A stretch of 32,842 nt of DNA from Chloroflexota bacterium (GTDB lineage Bacteria; Chloroflexota; Anaerolineae; Promineifilales; Promineifilaceae), in contig JAHDGV010000008.1 of the NCBI GenBank assembly GCA_020631655.1, positions 1 through 32,842 of the forward strand. Reading direction: 5' to 3'. Below the pieces are notes generated by a model that made no database searches, was not told where the DNA came from, and was given only the letters and a program-made list of their open reading frames with translations. Shown here one piece after another: positions 16,853 through 26,631 of this stretch. A program made the translations under genes and the position numbers. The stretch's first letter is position 1; each line of letters begins with the position of its first letter.

Positions 16853-18412
16853 ATGCAAACAAACAAGTGGCCCTTAATTATTGGGGGATTCGTTCTTTTT
16901 GCAGTTATTGCCGCAGAGATTTATCTGATCCTCGAGTTAAACTCAGGGACGTTTACCTACACGTTGGATGACCCGTATATCCATCTTGCATTGGCTGACC
17001 AAATTGCAATCGGCCACTATGGGCTTAATGGATCGGAATTTTCAGCCCCGTCTTCCAGCATTTTGTGGCCCTTTATGCTGGCGATAATCTCTTGGCTTCC
17101 GTTGCGGCACCTGCATCCACTGTTCTTAAACCTCATTTTTGCGGCCGGGACCCTCTTCGTAATTTGGCGAATCATTTCAATATCCATCCAACTCAAGAAT
17201 CAGACAGATAGGTTGTTTTTTACAACTCTGCTACTGCTTGTTATTTCACTAGGGAGTAACTTGCCCGGCATTGTCTTGACCGGAATGGAGCATACAAGTC
17301 AGCTATTTTTTGTTGTTTTGATTGTTTGGGGATTGATACTCTATCTGCGTGACGGTGACCTGCGTTGGTGGTTACTGGTTGCTGTCGTTGTGTCCCCGCT
17401 CATTCGATACGAAAATCTGCCGCTTTCTGGTGGGGTGATTTTGTTTTTGCTTTTGGAAAATCGAATAAAGCCTGCACTTCTCAGCGGGGGGCTTATTGCC
17501 ATCTGTTTGGCCGGATTTTCACTCTTCCTGCTTCGTTTGGATCTTTGGATTTTGCCCACATCTGTGGTTGCGAAGACGACTTCTGGTGAGTCAGTTTCGA
17601 TATTCCAGACGATCTTGGAGCAGTTTCAAGAGATATTTGCAGAAGGTCGAGCTATTCTTCTCTTGGTTATGTTACTCATCATCTTGGCAAGATTGTTGAT
17701 TTCATCAGATGGTTTGAGAGAGCAAAAGTTTGTAGGGGTAATTGGCCTATCGATTGTGGCTCATCTACTGTTTGGCAAATACGGCTGGTATCATCGCTAC
17801 GAAATTTATATTTGGGCAACTGCAATTGTCTCGGCCGTTTATCTGTATCGTGATGGCATAAATCGATTTTTGGATCAGCCTCAAAATACGAAATGGGGAC
17901 TCCTCATCACTTTAGTTCTGTTTTTAACTTGCTCTGCTCCGTACCTTTATGGGCTAACTACGATCCCAACGGCCGCGAATAATATCTATCAACAACATTT
18001 TCAAATGCATCGGTTTGTGACAGATTTTTATCAAGCACCTGTTGCGGTTAACGATGTTGGTTATGTGGCGTTTGAAAATGACAATTATGTGCTCGATTTA
18101 TGGGGATTGGCTTCTACAGAGGCCTTAACCGCGCGACAAACGTCGGAGTCAGCCGAGTGGATGGTCGATCTAACATCTGAATACGAGGTGGATGCCGTCA
18201 TGATTTATGAGGAAGCATTTCGAAGCGGCATTCCTGATGAATGGATAAAAGTTGGCGAGCTAACCACAAGCCGTTCAACAATTATTGTTCATGACCAAAC
18301 AGTAGATTTTTTTGCTACCAATCAAACTGTTGTCCCAAGTCTCAAAGATACTCTCGGCAAATTTGCGGAAACACTCCCGGCCGATGTTCAGTTTGAACTT
18401 GTTGACAACTAG
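16853..18412 (+). CDS. Multi-pass membrane protein, possible GT-C/dolichyl-P-mannose mannosyltransferase-like glycosyltransferase
   Basis: About 10 hydrophobic segments; early luminal-type motif TLDDPYIHLALADQIAIGHYGLN similar to GT-C mannosyltransferase-like proteins; C-terminal soluble domain. Confidence 0.65.
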   Translation: MQTNKWPLIIGGFVLFAVIAAEIYLILELNSGTFTYTLDDPYIHLALADQIAIGHYGLNGSEFSAPSSSILWPFMLAIISWLPLRHLHPLFLNLIFAAGTLFVIWRIISISIQLKNQTDRLFFTTLLLLVISLGSNLPGIVLTGMEHTSQLFFVVLIVWGLILYLRDGDLRWWLLVAVVVSPLIRYENLPLSGGVILFLLLENRIKPALLSGGLIAICLAGFSLFLLRLDLWILPTSVVAKTTSGESVSIFQTILEQFQEIFAEGRAILLLVMLLIILARLLISSDGLREQKFVGVIGLSIVAHLLFGKYGWYHRYEIYIWATAIVSAVYLYRDGINRFLDQPQNTKWGLLITLVLFLTCSAPYLYGLTTIPTAANNIYQQHFQMHRFVTDFYQAPVAVNDVGYVAFENDNYVLDLWGLASTEALTARQTSESAEWMVDLTSEYEVDAVMIYEEAFRSGIPDEWIKVGELTTSRSTIIVHDQTVDFFATNQTVVPSLKDTLGKFAETLPADVQFELVDN

Positions 18413-18439
18413 CCATTAAACAGCTGATTTTCTTTCTTT

Positions 18440-19687
18440 ATGATTGCTTTGCTCCAAAAACAATGGCGATTCATCGTCTCGCTATTCATCCTGATTTTCT
18501 ACATTGGTACCGTTCAGTTCGCCGCAACAAGAGACGGGGACATCGTGCATATGTGGATTGGCGGCCGGACAATCGCTATGGGTGAGCCGGAAAATCTATA
18601 TGACCCTCTGACCCACTACCAAATTCTTGAGGAATCACACGTTAATGCAGAAGATTTTTGGGGCGGCCGGTACGATATTTTGGGGGCGTTCTTTTATCCG
18701 CCACCAACCGGCCTTTTGTATGCTTCAGTCAGCTGGCTTGATCTGTATCAGGCTCAGATCGCAATTGGGGTTTTGAACATCTTGGTGGGCTTGTGGGCCG
18801 TTTTTATGTTGCAAAAACTGCTAGGAGATCGCTTTTCGTATGGGCTTATTTTAATTTTGCTATTTACCTTCCCATCCTTTTTTTACACTTATGCTTTGGG
18901 GCAAAATGGGGTATTGACGTTGGCCATCGTGCTTTCTGCTTGGGTGCTGATTCAGCAAAATCAAAATGGGTGGGCCGGATGGATGCTGGCAACCCTTATC
19001 TACAAACCCAACTGGCTGGCCGCAGTTGGCTGGGCTCCCTTGTTTGAACGGCGTTGGCGTGTCATTTATGGCGGAATTTTAGGTGGGGTGATGATGCTCG
19101 GGGCATCTGTTTTGGTTCTCGGTGTCGAACCGTTTTTCGCTTATGCGGACAACATCTTAAAACTGTTTAATCTGCATGATTTGCCCGATTATCCGATCGA
19201 AACACAATACAGTTTCTTGGCCTTTTTTAGGCGAATATTTGGCAACGGGTCAACGGCCGACCTTTTGGGGTGGGGACTGACGGCTTTGGTGGTGGGGGCA
19301 ACTATTTGGCTGATGGGGTTTAAAAATAGACAGGTAGATACCCGATCTGATTTGTTTATTCTCACGGCCGGACTAACTTGGGTGACAGCCACGTTGTTTA
19401 ATCCCCACCTGCATCATTATGATCTGATGCTCGTGGTAGCCGCTTCCATCGTGTCACTAGTTGAGTGGCCAAATCTAGAAACAAACCAGAAAGTCCTGCT
19501 CCTTTTTGTCTTTATTTTTAATCATGTCGCTTTTTTGATCGAGGCGATCGTTTTTACCGTATCAGCAGAAGAAATTGAGCTTGTTTTCTTGCCAACTTTG
19601 GCCACACTGATGGTTTGGGGGTGGCTATTCGGCCGGGTATTTTTGCTGGGACGCAATCGGGCAGAGTCAGTTGATCCGCAAATGTGA
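18440..19687 (+). CDS. Multi-pass membrane protein, GT87/DUF2029-like mannosyltransferase
   Basis: Hydrophobic throughout; ATRDGDIVHMWIGGRTIAMGEPENLYDPLTHYQ...FFYPPPTGLLYASVSWL is typical of GT87/DUF2029; HLHHYDLMLVVAA near the C-terminus. Confidence 0.75.
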   Translation: MIALLQKQWRFIVSLFILIFYIGTVQFAATRDGDIVHMWIGGRTIAMGEPENLYDPLTHYQILEESHVNAEDFWGGRYDILGAFFYPPPTGLLYASVSWLDLYQAQIAIGVLNILVGLWAVFMLQKLLGDRFSYGLILILLFTFPSFFYTYALGQNGVLTLAIVLSAWVLIQQNQNGWAGWMLATLIYKPNWLAAVGWAPLFERRWRVIYGGILGGVMMLGASVLVLGVEPFFAYADNILKLFNLHDLPDYPIETQYSFLAFFRRIFGNGSTADLLGWGLTALVVGATIWLMGFKNRQVDTRSDLFILTAGLTWVTATLFNPHLHHYDLMLVVAASIVSLVEWPNLETNQKVLLLFVFIFNHVAFLIEAIVFTVSAEEIELVFLPTLATLMVWGWLFGRVFLLGRNRAESVDPQM

Positions 19688-19807
19688 CCTATTTCCCTCT
19701 TTCCTCTCTGGTTTTTTGCCCCCTACAATGGCACCCAGATGGCAATTCTTTTAAGAATGGCTTAAAATTATGTAAACTCTTTATCGTTTAATAGCCGTGA
19801 ATTTTTG

Positions 19808-19813
19808 TATAAT
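19808..19813 (+). promoter_or_regulatory. -10 element TATAAT upstream of tadZ
   Basis: TTTTTGTATAATGC about 95 nt upstream of ATG 19909; no convincing -35. Confidence 0.35.
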
Positions 19814-19908
19814 GCTCAAATTATTCAGCTATCCAATTATCTTCCTAAAAACTGATTGTTTAAAATCTCTGACAAAACAGTAGACACCCCAAACAATTCT
19901 TCTAAACC

Positions 19909-21174
19909 ATGACAGACAAAATTAGAGTACTTATTGTTGATGACCTCCCAGAAACCCGGGAAAACGTAAGGAAACTGCTTCAGTTCGAATTAGACGTTGA
20001 AGTGGTTGGTCAAGCGGGGAATGGTTCGCAAGCTATCGAGGCTGCCAGGCAGCACAAACCGGACATTATCCTGATGGATATTAATATGCCCGGCGTTGAT
20101 GGAATTAGCGCGAGCGAGACTGTTTTAAAAATTGTTCCGACGGCTCAAATCATTATCATGTCGGTGCAGTCAGAGGCGGACTACATTCGCCGAGCGATGC
20201 TAGCAGGCGCCAGAGACTTCTTGATGAAGCCTTTTTCTGGGGACGAACTTACAACCGCAATCCGGAGAGTTTACGAAAACCGGCCGCAAATCGTTCCTGC
20301 TGCGGCTGAGGGATCACAAAATAATCAATCTGGTGATAGTGGTGACAACCGAAATAGCGACGTTTTTGGAAAAATAGTTTCATTTTACAGCCCGAAAGGT
20401 GGAGCTGGGTGTACAACTCTAGCTATTAACTTCGCCATCGGTTTAGCTCTAAAAGGGCATAAGGTCGTTTTGGTTGACTCTAGCTTCCAGTTTGGAGACA
20501 CGGCCGTCATGCTGTCACAGCGGCCGGCGACAACCATTGTTGACTTGGTTGATCGAGCCAGCGATCTAGATGAGGAAATGATCAAGAGTGTCTTAACTCG
20601 CCATGATTCAGGCTTAGAGGTGCTTCAGGCACCACCGCGGCCGGAAATGGCTGAAATGATCACGCTAGATTATTTCGAGCAGATACTTAAAAACCTATCG
20701 GAAATGTTCGATTTTGTCGTCGTGGACACGTCAAGCGCATTAAGCGATCCATGCATTATGGCGCTAGAAATGTCTCATCGGATTGTATTGGTCGCTCAGC
20801 AGAATCTTGCGACTTTGGCAAATATCCGTCGGTTCTTTGAGCTGATGCGTCAAATCGGATTTGATTTCCAAAAAATCTTGCTTATCGTCAACAAAGCCAA
20901 TGATCGATATGGGATCTCGATTCAAGACATTGGCGATGCGATGAAACGGCCAGTTTTATCAACCGTTGTGCTTGATGAATTTGGCGTTACGCAAGCGGCC
21001 GATCAGGGTGTGCCCATTATTCTGAGCGGCAAGCGTGGATCAAAGGTGGTCCAATCGCTACACAAATTAACAGATGAGCTTGAAAGAGTCTTGCTGAAGA
21101 AGGAAACGGCCGATGGTGCTGACGCGGAAGCCGCAGCAGAGAAAAAAGGCTTTTTTGGCAGGATGTTTGGTTAA
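19909..21174 (+). CDS. tadZ: TadZ/CpaE-like pilus assembly ATPase with N-terminal receiver domain
   Basis: N-term IRVLIVDDLPETRENV...DIILMDINMPGVDG...IIMSVQ...FLMKPFSGDEL receiver; ParA/MinD-like SFYSPKGGAGCTTLAINFAIGLALKGHKVVLVDSSFQFGDTAVML; directly upstream of tadABC. Confidence 0.9.
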   Translation: MTDKIRVLIVDDLPETRENVRKLLQFELDVEVVGQAGNGSQAIEAARQHKPDIILMDINMPGVDGISASETVLKIVPTAQIIIMSVQSEADYIRRAMLAGARDFLMKPFSGDELTTAIRRVYENRPQIVPAAAEGSQNNQSGDSGDNRNSDVFGKIVSFYSPKGGAGCTTLAINFAIGLALKGHKVVLVDSSFQFGDTAVMLSQRPATTIVDLVDRASDLDEEMIKSVLTRHDSGLEVLQAPPRPEMAEMITLDYFEQILKNLSEMFDFVVVDTSSALSDPCIMALEMSHRIVLVAQQNLATLANIRRFFELMRQIGFDFQKILLIVNKANDRYGISIQDIGDAMKRPVLSTVVLDEFGVTQAADQGVPIILSGKRGSKVVQSLHKLTDELERVLLKKETADGADAEAAAEKKGFFGRMFG

Positions 21175-21231
21175 ACCGGCTAAATTAGCGGCCGATTTGC
21201 GAACACCAACCCAATAGCTTCTAAGCAACGA

Positions 21232-21259
21232 TTGGATTAAAGGCAGTTTGACATATAAT
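21232..21259 (+). promoter_or_regulatory. Candidate promoter for tadA (TTGGAT-16 bp-TATAAT)
   Basis: TTGGAT at 21232-21237, TATAAT at 21254-21259; TadZ-TadA intergenic region. Confidence 0.5.
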
Positions 21260-21331
21260 CCAAAATCATCATAACCAATATGTTTTGTAGGTTCGGGTGG
21301 CTACAGCCCGGACTAAGGATAGTTTTTGTTT

Positions 21332-22780
21332 ATGTCTTTACTTGACAGAATTAATAGAAAGCAAGAAAAATCTTCGGGGGATGGTGAAAAAGCCTCCAAG
21401 CCATCAAAAGCCAAACGACCTGCACCTGCAAAAGCTGAGGGTGAAGGGGCGAAGTCTAGATTGCAAGATTTACGCGTTAAACGCTCATCGCCTACCTCTT
21501 CGAGCCGTGACTCCTATATCGATCTAAAAACAAATATTCAGCAACGATTGATTGCTGAGCTTGACCCGAGCATTGATGTTTCACAAACGGCCGAAGTCCG
21601 TGGAACGATTCAAGAACTTTATGAAACAATGCTGGTTGATGAGGGGATTGTTCTAACTAGAACTGAAAAGAAACGTCTGTTTGATCAGATTGTTGCTGAG
21701 ATTTTAGGATATGGTCCGATCGAGCAATTCTTGCGTGGTGAAGACGTTGGCGAAATCATGGTCAACGGCCCAAATCATATTTTTGTTGAGCAAGGCGGTA
21801 AATTAGCTCGTCGTACCGATGTTAATTTTGAGGACAACGATCATGTTTTACGCATCATCGACAGAATCGTGGCTCCGCTCGGCCGTCGTATTGATGAAAG
21901 CTCTCCGATGGTAGACGCTCGCTTACAAGACGGCTCTCGTGTAAATGCAGTTATTCCTCCCATTGCGCTAAATGGCCCTACACTGACAATTCGTGTGTTC
22001 TCTAAAAAACCAATCACAATGGATAATTTGATTGATTGGGGGACGGTTACACCGGAAGCGGCCGAGTTTTTGAAAGCGATTGTTCAAGCGAAAGTTAACG
22101 CTGTTGTTGCGGGTGGTACCGGTTCTGGAAAAACCACGTTATTAAATATTTTGTCAGGATTTATTCCTGATGGTGAACGTATTATCACCATTGAAAATGC
22201 GGCCGAGCTTCAGCTCAATCAGGAACATGTGATCACCTTGGAATCACGCCCACCCAATGTTGAAGGGCGAGGCGAGATTTCTATTCGTGACCTAGTGATC
22301 AACTCTCTGCGTATGCGCCCAGACCGGATTGTGGTTGGGGAGTGTCGTGGTGGAGAAACGCTAGACATGTTGCAGGCGATGAATACGGGTCATGAAGGGA
22401 GCATGACGACGGCTCACGCCAATACCCCACGCGATACCTTATCTCGCCTTGAAACGATGTGTTTGATGGCAGGTATGGATCTGCCGGTACGAGCGATTCG
22501 GGAACAAATTTCATCTGCTGTGGACTTTGTGATTCAGCAGGCCCGCATGCGCGACGGAACGAGAAAAATTGTAGCGATCAGTGAAATTCAAGGTATGGAA
22601 GGTGATGTGATCACCATGTCCGAGATCTTCCGCTTTGAGCAAACTGGTCTTGAGAACGGCCGTGTAATTGGACGCTTGCGTCCTACAGGGTTACGTCCAA
22701 AATGTATGAACCAGATCGCAGAAGCAGGTATCATGCTTCCGCCATCAATCTTCGGGATCGGTTCAAAAGGAAAAAGATAG
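21332..22780 (+). CDS. tadA: TadA/CpaF secretion ATPase
   Basis: Walker [81 protein letters not shown] at 21332. Confidence 0.96.
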   Translation: MSLLDRINRKQEKSSGDGEKASKPSKAKRPAPAKAEGEGAKSRLQDLRVKRSSPTSSSRDSYIDLKTNIQQRLIAELDPSIDVSQTAEVRGTIQELYETMLVDEGIVLTRTEKKRLFDQIVAEILGYGPIEQFLRGEDVGEIMVNGPNHIFVEQGGKLARRTDVNFEDNDHVLRIIDRIVAPLGRRIDESSPMVDARLQDGSRVNAVIPPIALNGPTLTIRVFSKKPITMDNLIDWGTVTPEAAEFLKAIVQAKVNAVVAGGTGSGKTTLLNILSGFIPDGERIITIENAAELQLNQEHVITLESRPPNVEGRGEISIRDLVINSLRMRPDRIVVGECRGGETLDMLQAMNTGHEGSMTTAHANTPRDTLSRLETMCLMAGMDLPVRAIREQISSAVDFVIQQARMRDGTRKIVAISEIQGMEGDVITMSEIFRFEQTGLENGRVIGRLRPTGLRPKCMNQIAEAGIMLPPSIFGIGSKGKR

Positions 22781-22789
22781 GAGCATCCC

Positions 22790-23800
22790 TTGTCTGGAAC
22801 AATATTACTCATCGGCGGAGGCTTGCTGTTCTTCATACTTCTCGGAGTTGGCGTTGCCTTTGTGGTTGGCGACAGATCCGTTAATGTTGATCAGCGTTTA
22901 GAGCAATTTGGTGGAGCAGAGTGGGAACCAGAATTCCTTGATGCTGAAGCGGAAGCTGAAAGCCAAAAGGCAAACGAGCTGGCTGATCGCCTAGACTCTG
23001 CTTTTGAAGCGAGGGGGTTTGGCTTCTTTGAATCGATCCGAACCCAGATCGCCCGTGGTGACTTAAAGCTACGCGTTAGCGAATACCTGCTTCTGATCGT
23101 GGTTATGGCGATCCTAATTGGTGGTTTGGCTTGGTTTTTCTTCGGCCAAAGCCTGCTTTTCGGAACGATAGGATTGTTTTTGGGAGCCCTAATCCCTGGA
23201 TTTTATACCCGTTATGCAGCGGGCCGACGCATTCGAGCATTTAACGATCAGCTGAGTGACACGCTAAACCTTTGGGTAAATGCGCTCCGCTCCGGTTACA
23301 GTGTTTTGCAGTCAATGGAAGCTATTGCAACTGAGATGCCCCCCCCGATCTCAAACGAATTTGAGCGTGTAATTCAAGAGGTGCGTTTAGGCATTGATAC
23401 TGAGGTTGCCTTAGACAATATTTTGCGCCGAGTTCCAAGCGAGGACTTTGACCTAGTTGTAACGGCCGTAAAAGTTCAGCGAGAAGTTGGTGGTAACTTG
23501 TCCGAGATTTTGGACACAATCAGCTTCACAATTCGGGAGCGTGTTCGTATTAAGGGTGAGATTCGTACGTTAACTGCGCAAGGCCGAGCATCGGGCTGGA
23601 TTATTACCTTTTTGCCGATTGCACTTGGTCTATTTTTAAACTTTTCAAACCCAGAATACATTGGGGAGCTATTCGTCCGAGATCCTGACACGATGATCTT
23701 AGACGTACTACCCTGCGGCTGGCTCATGGTCGGTACCGCGCTAGTTATGATTGTCGTTGGTGGCGTTGCGATTCAACGGATTGTAGATATCGAGGTCTAA
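22790..23800 (+). CDS. tadB: TadB inner-membrane platform protein
   Basis: T2SF-type domain: LSDTLNLWVNALRSGYSVLQSMEAIATEMPPPISNEFERVIQEVRLGIDTEVALDNILRRVPSEDFDLVVTAVKVQREVGGNLSEILDTI; TTG start with AGGAG SD. Confidence 0.92.
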   Translation: MSGTILLIGGGLLFFILLGVGVAFVVGDRSVNVDQRLEQFGGAEWEPEFLDAEAEAESQKANELADRLDSAFEARGFGFFESIRTQIARGDLKLRVSEYLLLIVVMAILIGGLAWFFFGQSLLFGTIGLFLGALIPGFYTRYAAGRRIRAFNDQLSDTLNLWVNALRSGYSVLQSMEAIATEMPPPISNEFERVIQEVRLGIDTEVALDNILRRVPSEDFDLVVTAVKVQREVGGNLSEILDTISFTIRERVRIKGEIRTLTAQGRASGWIITFLPIALGLFLNFSNPEYIGELFVRDPDTMILDVLPCGWLMVGTALVMIVVGGVAIQRIVDIEV

Positions 23801-23804
23801 AAGA

Positions 23805-24713
23805 ATGAATACAACAGGTTTAATTTTTATCGGTCTAGTTCTTGTTTTACTCGTTATTGTCTACATCGCCGTGGTCTTTTTAAGATCAGGCGGCGAAGAT
23901 GCGTTGACGAACCGTATCAATGAATATGCGGCACGCGAAGAAGTGGCGACAATCGAAGATATTGAGCTTTCGATGGGGCTTGGGGAACGGGTAGTTGTTC
24001 CCTTTCTGAGACGGATTGGATCAACAATTTCTCGGTTTGCACCACAAGAAATGCTGGACCGGACAACCCGTCAGCTGGAGCAAGCCGCATGGACAATTGG
24101 ACCGGCCGAGTTTATGGGGATAACCATTTTTTCTATGGCCGCTTTGGGCGGGCTTTCCTTTTGGATTGCTCAGGATGGACGTGAACTTTTGTTTGCCTTA
24201 GGTGGTTTAGCTGTTGGACTGGTTTTGCCGAGAATGATGTTAGGCTCGGCCGTGGCTCGTCGTAAAGAGTCGATCATTAAAAAATTGCCTGACGCACTGG
24301 ACTTGATGACGATCTGTGTTGAAGCTGGGCTGACTTTTGACGGTGCAATGACCAAAGTAGACGAAAAGTGGGAAGATCCGCTATCAAACGAATTTGGCCG
24401 CGTAGTAAATGAGTTGCAGTTGGGTAAAACCCGTCGTCAAGCGTTAAAAGACATGACGGATAGATTGGAAGTTCCTGACGTTCAAACGTTTGTCGCTTCG
24501 ATTCTTCAAGCCGATCAGCTAGGTGTTAGCGTGGGTAAAGTTCTACGCATCCAATCTGACCAAATGCGCGTGCGTCGCCGTCAGCGTGCGGAAGAGAAAG
24601 CGCAACAGGCACCGGTTAAAATGCTGTTCCCGATGGTATTTTTGATTTTCCCGGCGCTGTTTGTGGTGCTTTTAGGCCCGGCCATTGTGCGGGTATGGCG
24701 CATCATGCTATAA
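23805..24713 (+). CDS. tadC: TadC inner-membrane platform protein
   Basis: LPDALDLMTICVEAGLTFDGAMTKVDEKWEDPLSNEFGRVVNELQLGKTRRQALKDMTDRLEVPDVQTFVASILQADQLGVSVGKVLR; follows tadB by 4 bp. Confidence 0.92.
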   Translation: MNTTGLIFIGLVLVLLVIVYIAVVFLRSGGEDALTNRINEYAAREEVATIEDIELSMGLGERVVVPFLRRIGSTISRFAPQEMLDRTTRQLEQAAWTIGPAEFMGITIFSMAALGGLSFWIAQDGRELLFALGGLAVGLVLPRMMLGSAVARRKESIIKKLPDALDLMTICVEAGLTFDGAMTKVDEKWEDPLSNEFGRVVNELQLGKTRRQALKDMTDRLEVPDVQTFVASILQADQLGVSVGKVLRIQSDQMRVRRRQRAEEKAQQAPVKMLFPMVFLIFPALFVVLLGPAIVRVWRIML

Positions 24714-24715
24714 AC

Positions 24716-25429
24716 TTAATTTGTTAGATCACGGCTCCTAAGGTGCACCATGATGTTTTCTTGTTGTGGTGCCCAACGGGCCGTGGGTATGCCTGCATCT
24801 TTTAAGAGCCTGTTTGTCCACATATTACACGTTTCAAAAATATGATAATACCGAGGCGACTCGTAGAACTGATCGTTTAAGTGTGGGTAAAAGCAACAGT
24901 TAAGCGATTGGGGTTGTCCGTCTGAATCGAGCAAAAAGGAATCTTTAAAGCCATCAATTAAAATTTGATATTGCTTGGCCGAAATTTCGATTGGAATGCT
25001 GTTGTCGGTCTCTTTCAGCTGATTTTCAAAATATGAGACGTGAACGGCCGAATCTGTGGGGATCAGCATCGAGCGAAAAGCGATAGAGGCGGTTAAATCA
25101 CTCCACTGTGGTACATCTTCATATAAACCACGATCACCCCAGCCAAACGCGATATATGGGGGGCTTTCGGTCTGGGGAGTAGGCTGGAAGGTTGCGGGAT
25201 CTAAAAACTCGGTCCAATCAATTTGATCTGTTACGGTAGGGACAACGATGTCTGTGTGAACCCCGTTGGAGATGACAAAAATCTTGATCCCATTGGGAGT
25301 CGGTTCAAAATCAGAATTAACCGTCTGATTTCCTAACCATTCACCGATGATCAAATATGCTGAGACAAACGCGCAGAGTGCTCCGAGCAAGCGTAGGCTG
25401 TATTTCCAAGTAAATTTAAGGCCTTTCAT
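24716..25429 (-). CDS. DUF2459 (TIGR02117-like) membrane-anchored protein
   Basis: FVISNGVHTDIVVPTVTDQIDWTEFLDP...YIAFGWGDRGLYEDVPQWSDLT...CNMWTNRLLKDAGI. Confidence 0.82.
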   Translation of the reverse strand: MKGLKFTWKYSLRLLGALCAFVSAYLIIGEWLGNQTVNSDFEPTPNGIKIFVISNGVHTDIVVPTVTDQIDWTEFLDPATFQPTPQTESPPYIAFGWGDRGLYEDVPQWSDLTASIAFRSMLIPTDSAVHVSYFENQLKETDNSIPIEISAKQYQILIDGFKDSFLLDSDGQPQSLNCCFYPHLNDQFYESPRYYHIFETCNMWTNRLLKDAGIPTARWAPQQENIMVHLRSRDLTN

Positions 25430-26430
25430 TATTCTGTAACGAGATGCATGACCGTTAGGTTCCGTTTTAGGCTAAATCCAGCCTCACGTAGTAGTCCCTC
25501 TATCGAACTCTGATTGACATCTTGTTGGATAACAATTGTTTTTGAGCGCATGTAGCGCAGGCGGCGGCTTAACTTGGCAACCATAGGGCGTTCAACGAGG
25601 TGGGCCCAATCTGGGTGCATACGGAACTTTAAAGCATAGGGGCGACCAAAATCATTTTCGATGATGCCGAGACCAACAACTTGCTTAGATTGGTTTTCGG
25701 CTACCCAAATTTCATGGTTTGACCCAGAAAAGAACCACTGAATCGACCTTTTAAGCCCCCGCTTGTAGTAGTTGGGCTGAGGCGGATCGGGCCAGTTTAA
25801 GGCTTTGGGGAAAATCGATTTATCAAGTAGGAAAGCCTGTTTTGCATCTTCGGGGCGGAGCGGCCGTAGTTGAAACTCGCCGTAATCATCCGGCCGCGAA
25901 CGGCTGATCGGCGGCCGAGAAGCCACTGTTTTTAGAGCGTACCAGTTCATGCGCCAATCACGTACCTCACCAACCTTTTCGAAGCCAAGTTCTTGGTAAA
26001 GTTTGTAGGCGCTTTCGTTTTCAGTCTCGACTTGCAGTGCAATTTGATGCCCACCCCGATTTTTGATGTAGCGAACTACCTCAACCATCATTTTGCGCGC
26101 GATGCCCCGCCTGCGGAAATCTGGATGAACGGCCACGTTGGCCACCAAATACCTGCCGGGCACACGCGATTCGAGCAAAGAGACATTGCCAACAATTCGT
26201 TTATCAATGCTGTAGACAAAGCCGGGAACAATTTGCTCGCGGCCGTTAATAAAATCTTTTAGTGAAAATCCGGGCGAAATCGTATGGTGACCGGCACCAC
26301 GAAGATGCTGGTTAAATACCAGTTCTAGTAGGGCAATAACTTGTCGCGCATCTTGTCTTACGTGCATAGGGCGAACGTGTGATTGTTCGCGGACAGATGC
26401 TTGTTCTGATGGGAGATTCAGTGTGGCCAT
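25429..26430 (-). CDS. Tandem GNAT N-acetyltransferase
   Basis: LVANVAVHPDFRRRGIARKMMVEVVRYIKNRGGHQIALQVETENESAYKLYQELGFEKVGEVRDW; second GNAT-like half downstream; TAATG overlap with DUF2459 gene. Confidence 0.87.
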   Translation of the reverse strand: MATLNLPSEQASVREQSHVRPMHVRQDARQVIALLELVFNQHLRGAGHHTISPGFSLKDFINGREQIVPGFVYSIDKRIVGNVSLLESRVPGRYLVANVAVHPDFRRRGIARKMMVEVVRYIKNRGGHQIALQVETENESAYKLYQELGFEKVGEVRDWRMNWYALKTVASRPPISRSRPDDYGEFQLRPLRPEDAKQAFLLDKSIFPKALNWPDPPQPNYYKRGLKRSIQWFFSGSNHEIWVAENQSKQVVGLGIIENDFGRPYALKFRMHPDWAHLVERPMVAKLSRRLRYMRSKTIVIQQDVNQSSIEGLLREAGFSLKRNLTVMHLVTE

Positions 26431-26631
26431 ACGATTACTTAGTATTCTACTACTCCTGTCAATTACTTTCCATTTCTAAAAGGTTATAGTCGGTAAATTG
26501 GTATAAAATGTTTGTGTTTTTTTGCGGTTTTAATCTTTAAACAGTTAGATTATTTAGAAAAAATTTAAATAAGTGGGAATTTTGGTCCTGCAGTTATGAC
26601 TGTTAAAATAAACGCATCTAAAGAGGAAAAA

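Noticed and set aside
19744-19757. ATTCTTTTAAGAAT inverted repeat upstream of tadZ as a terminator/operator
   Set aside because: Only 6-bp AT arms, no U-tract; too weak to call.
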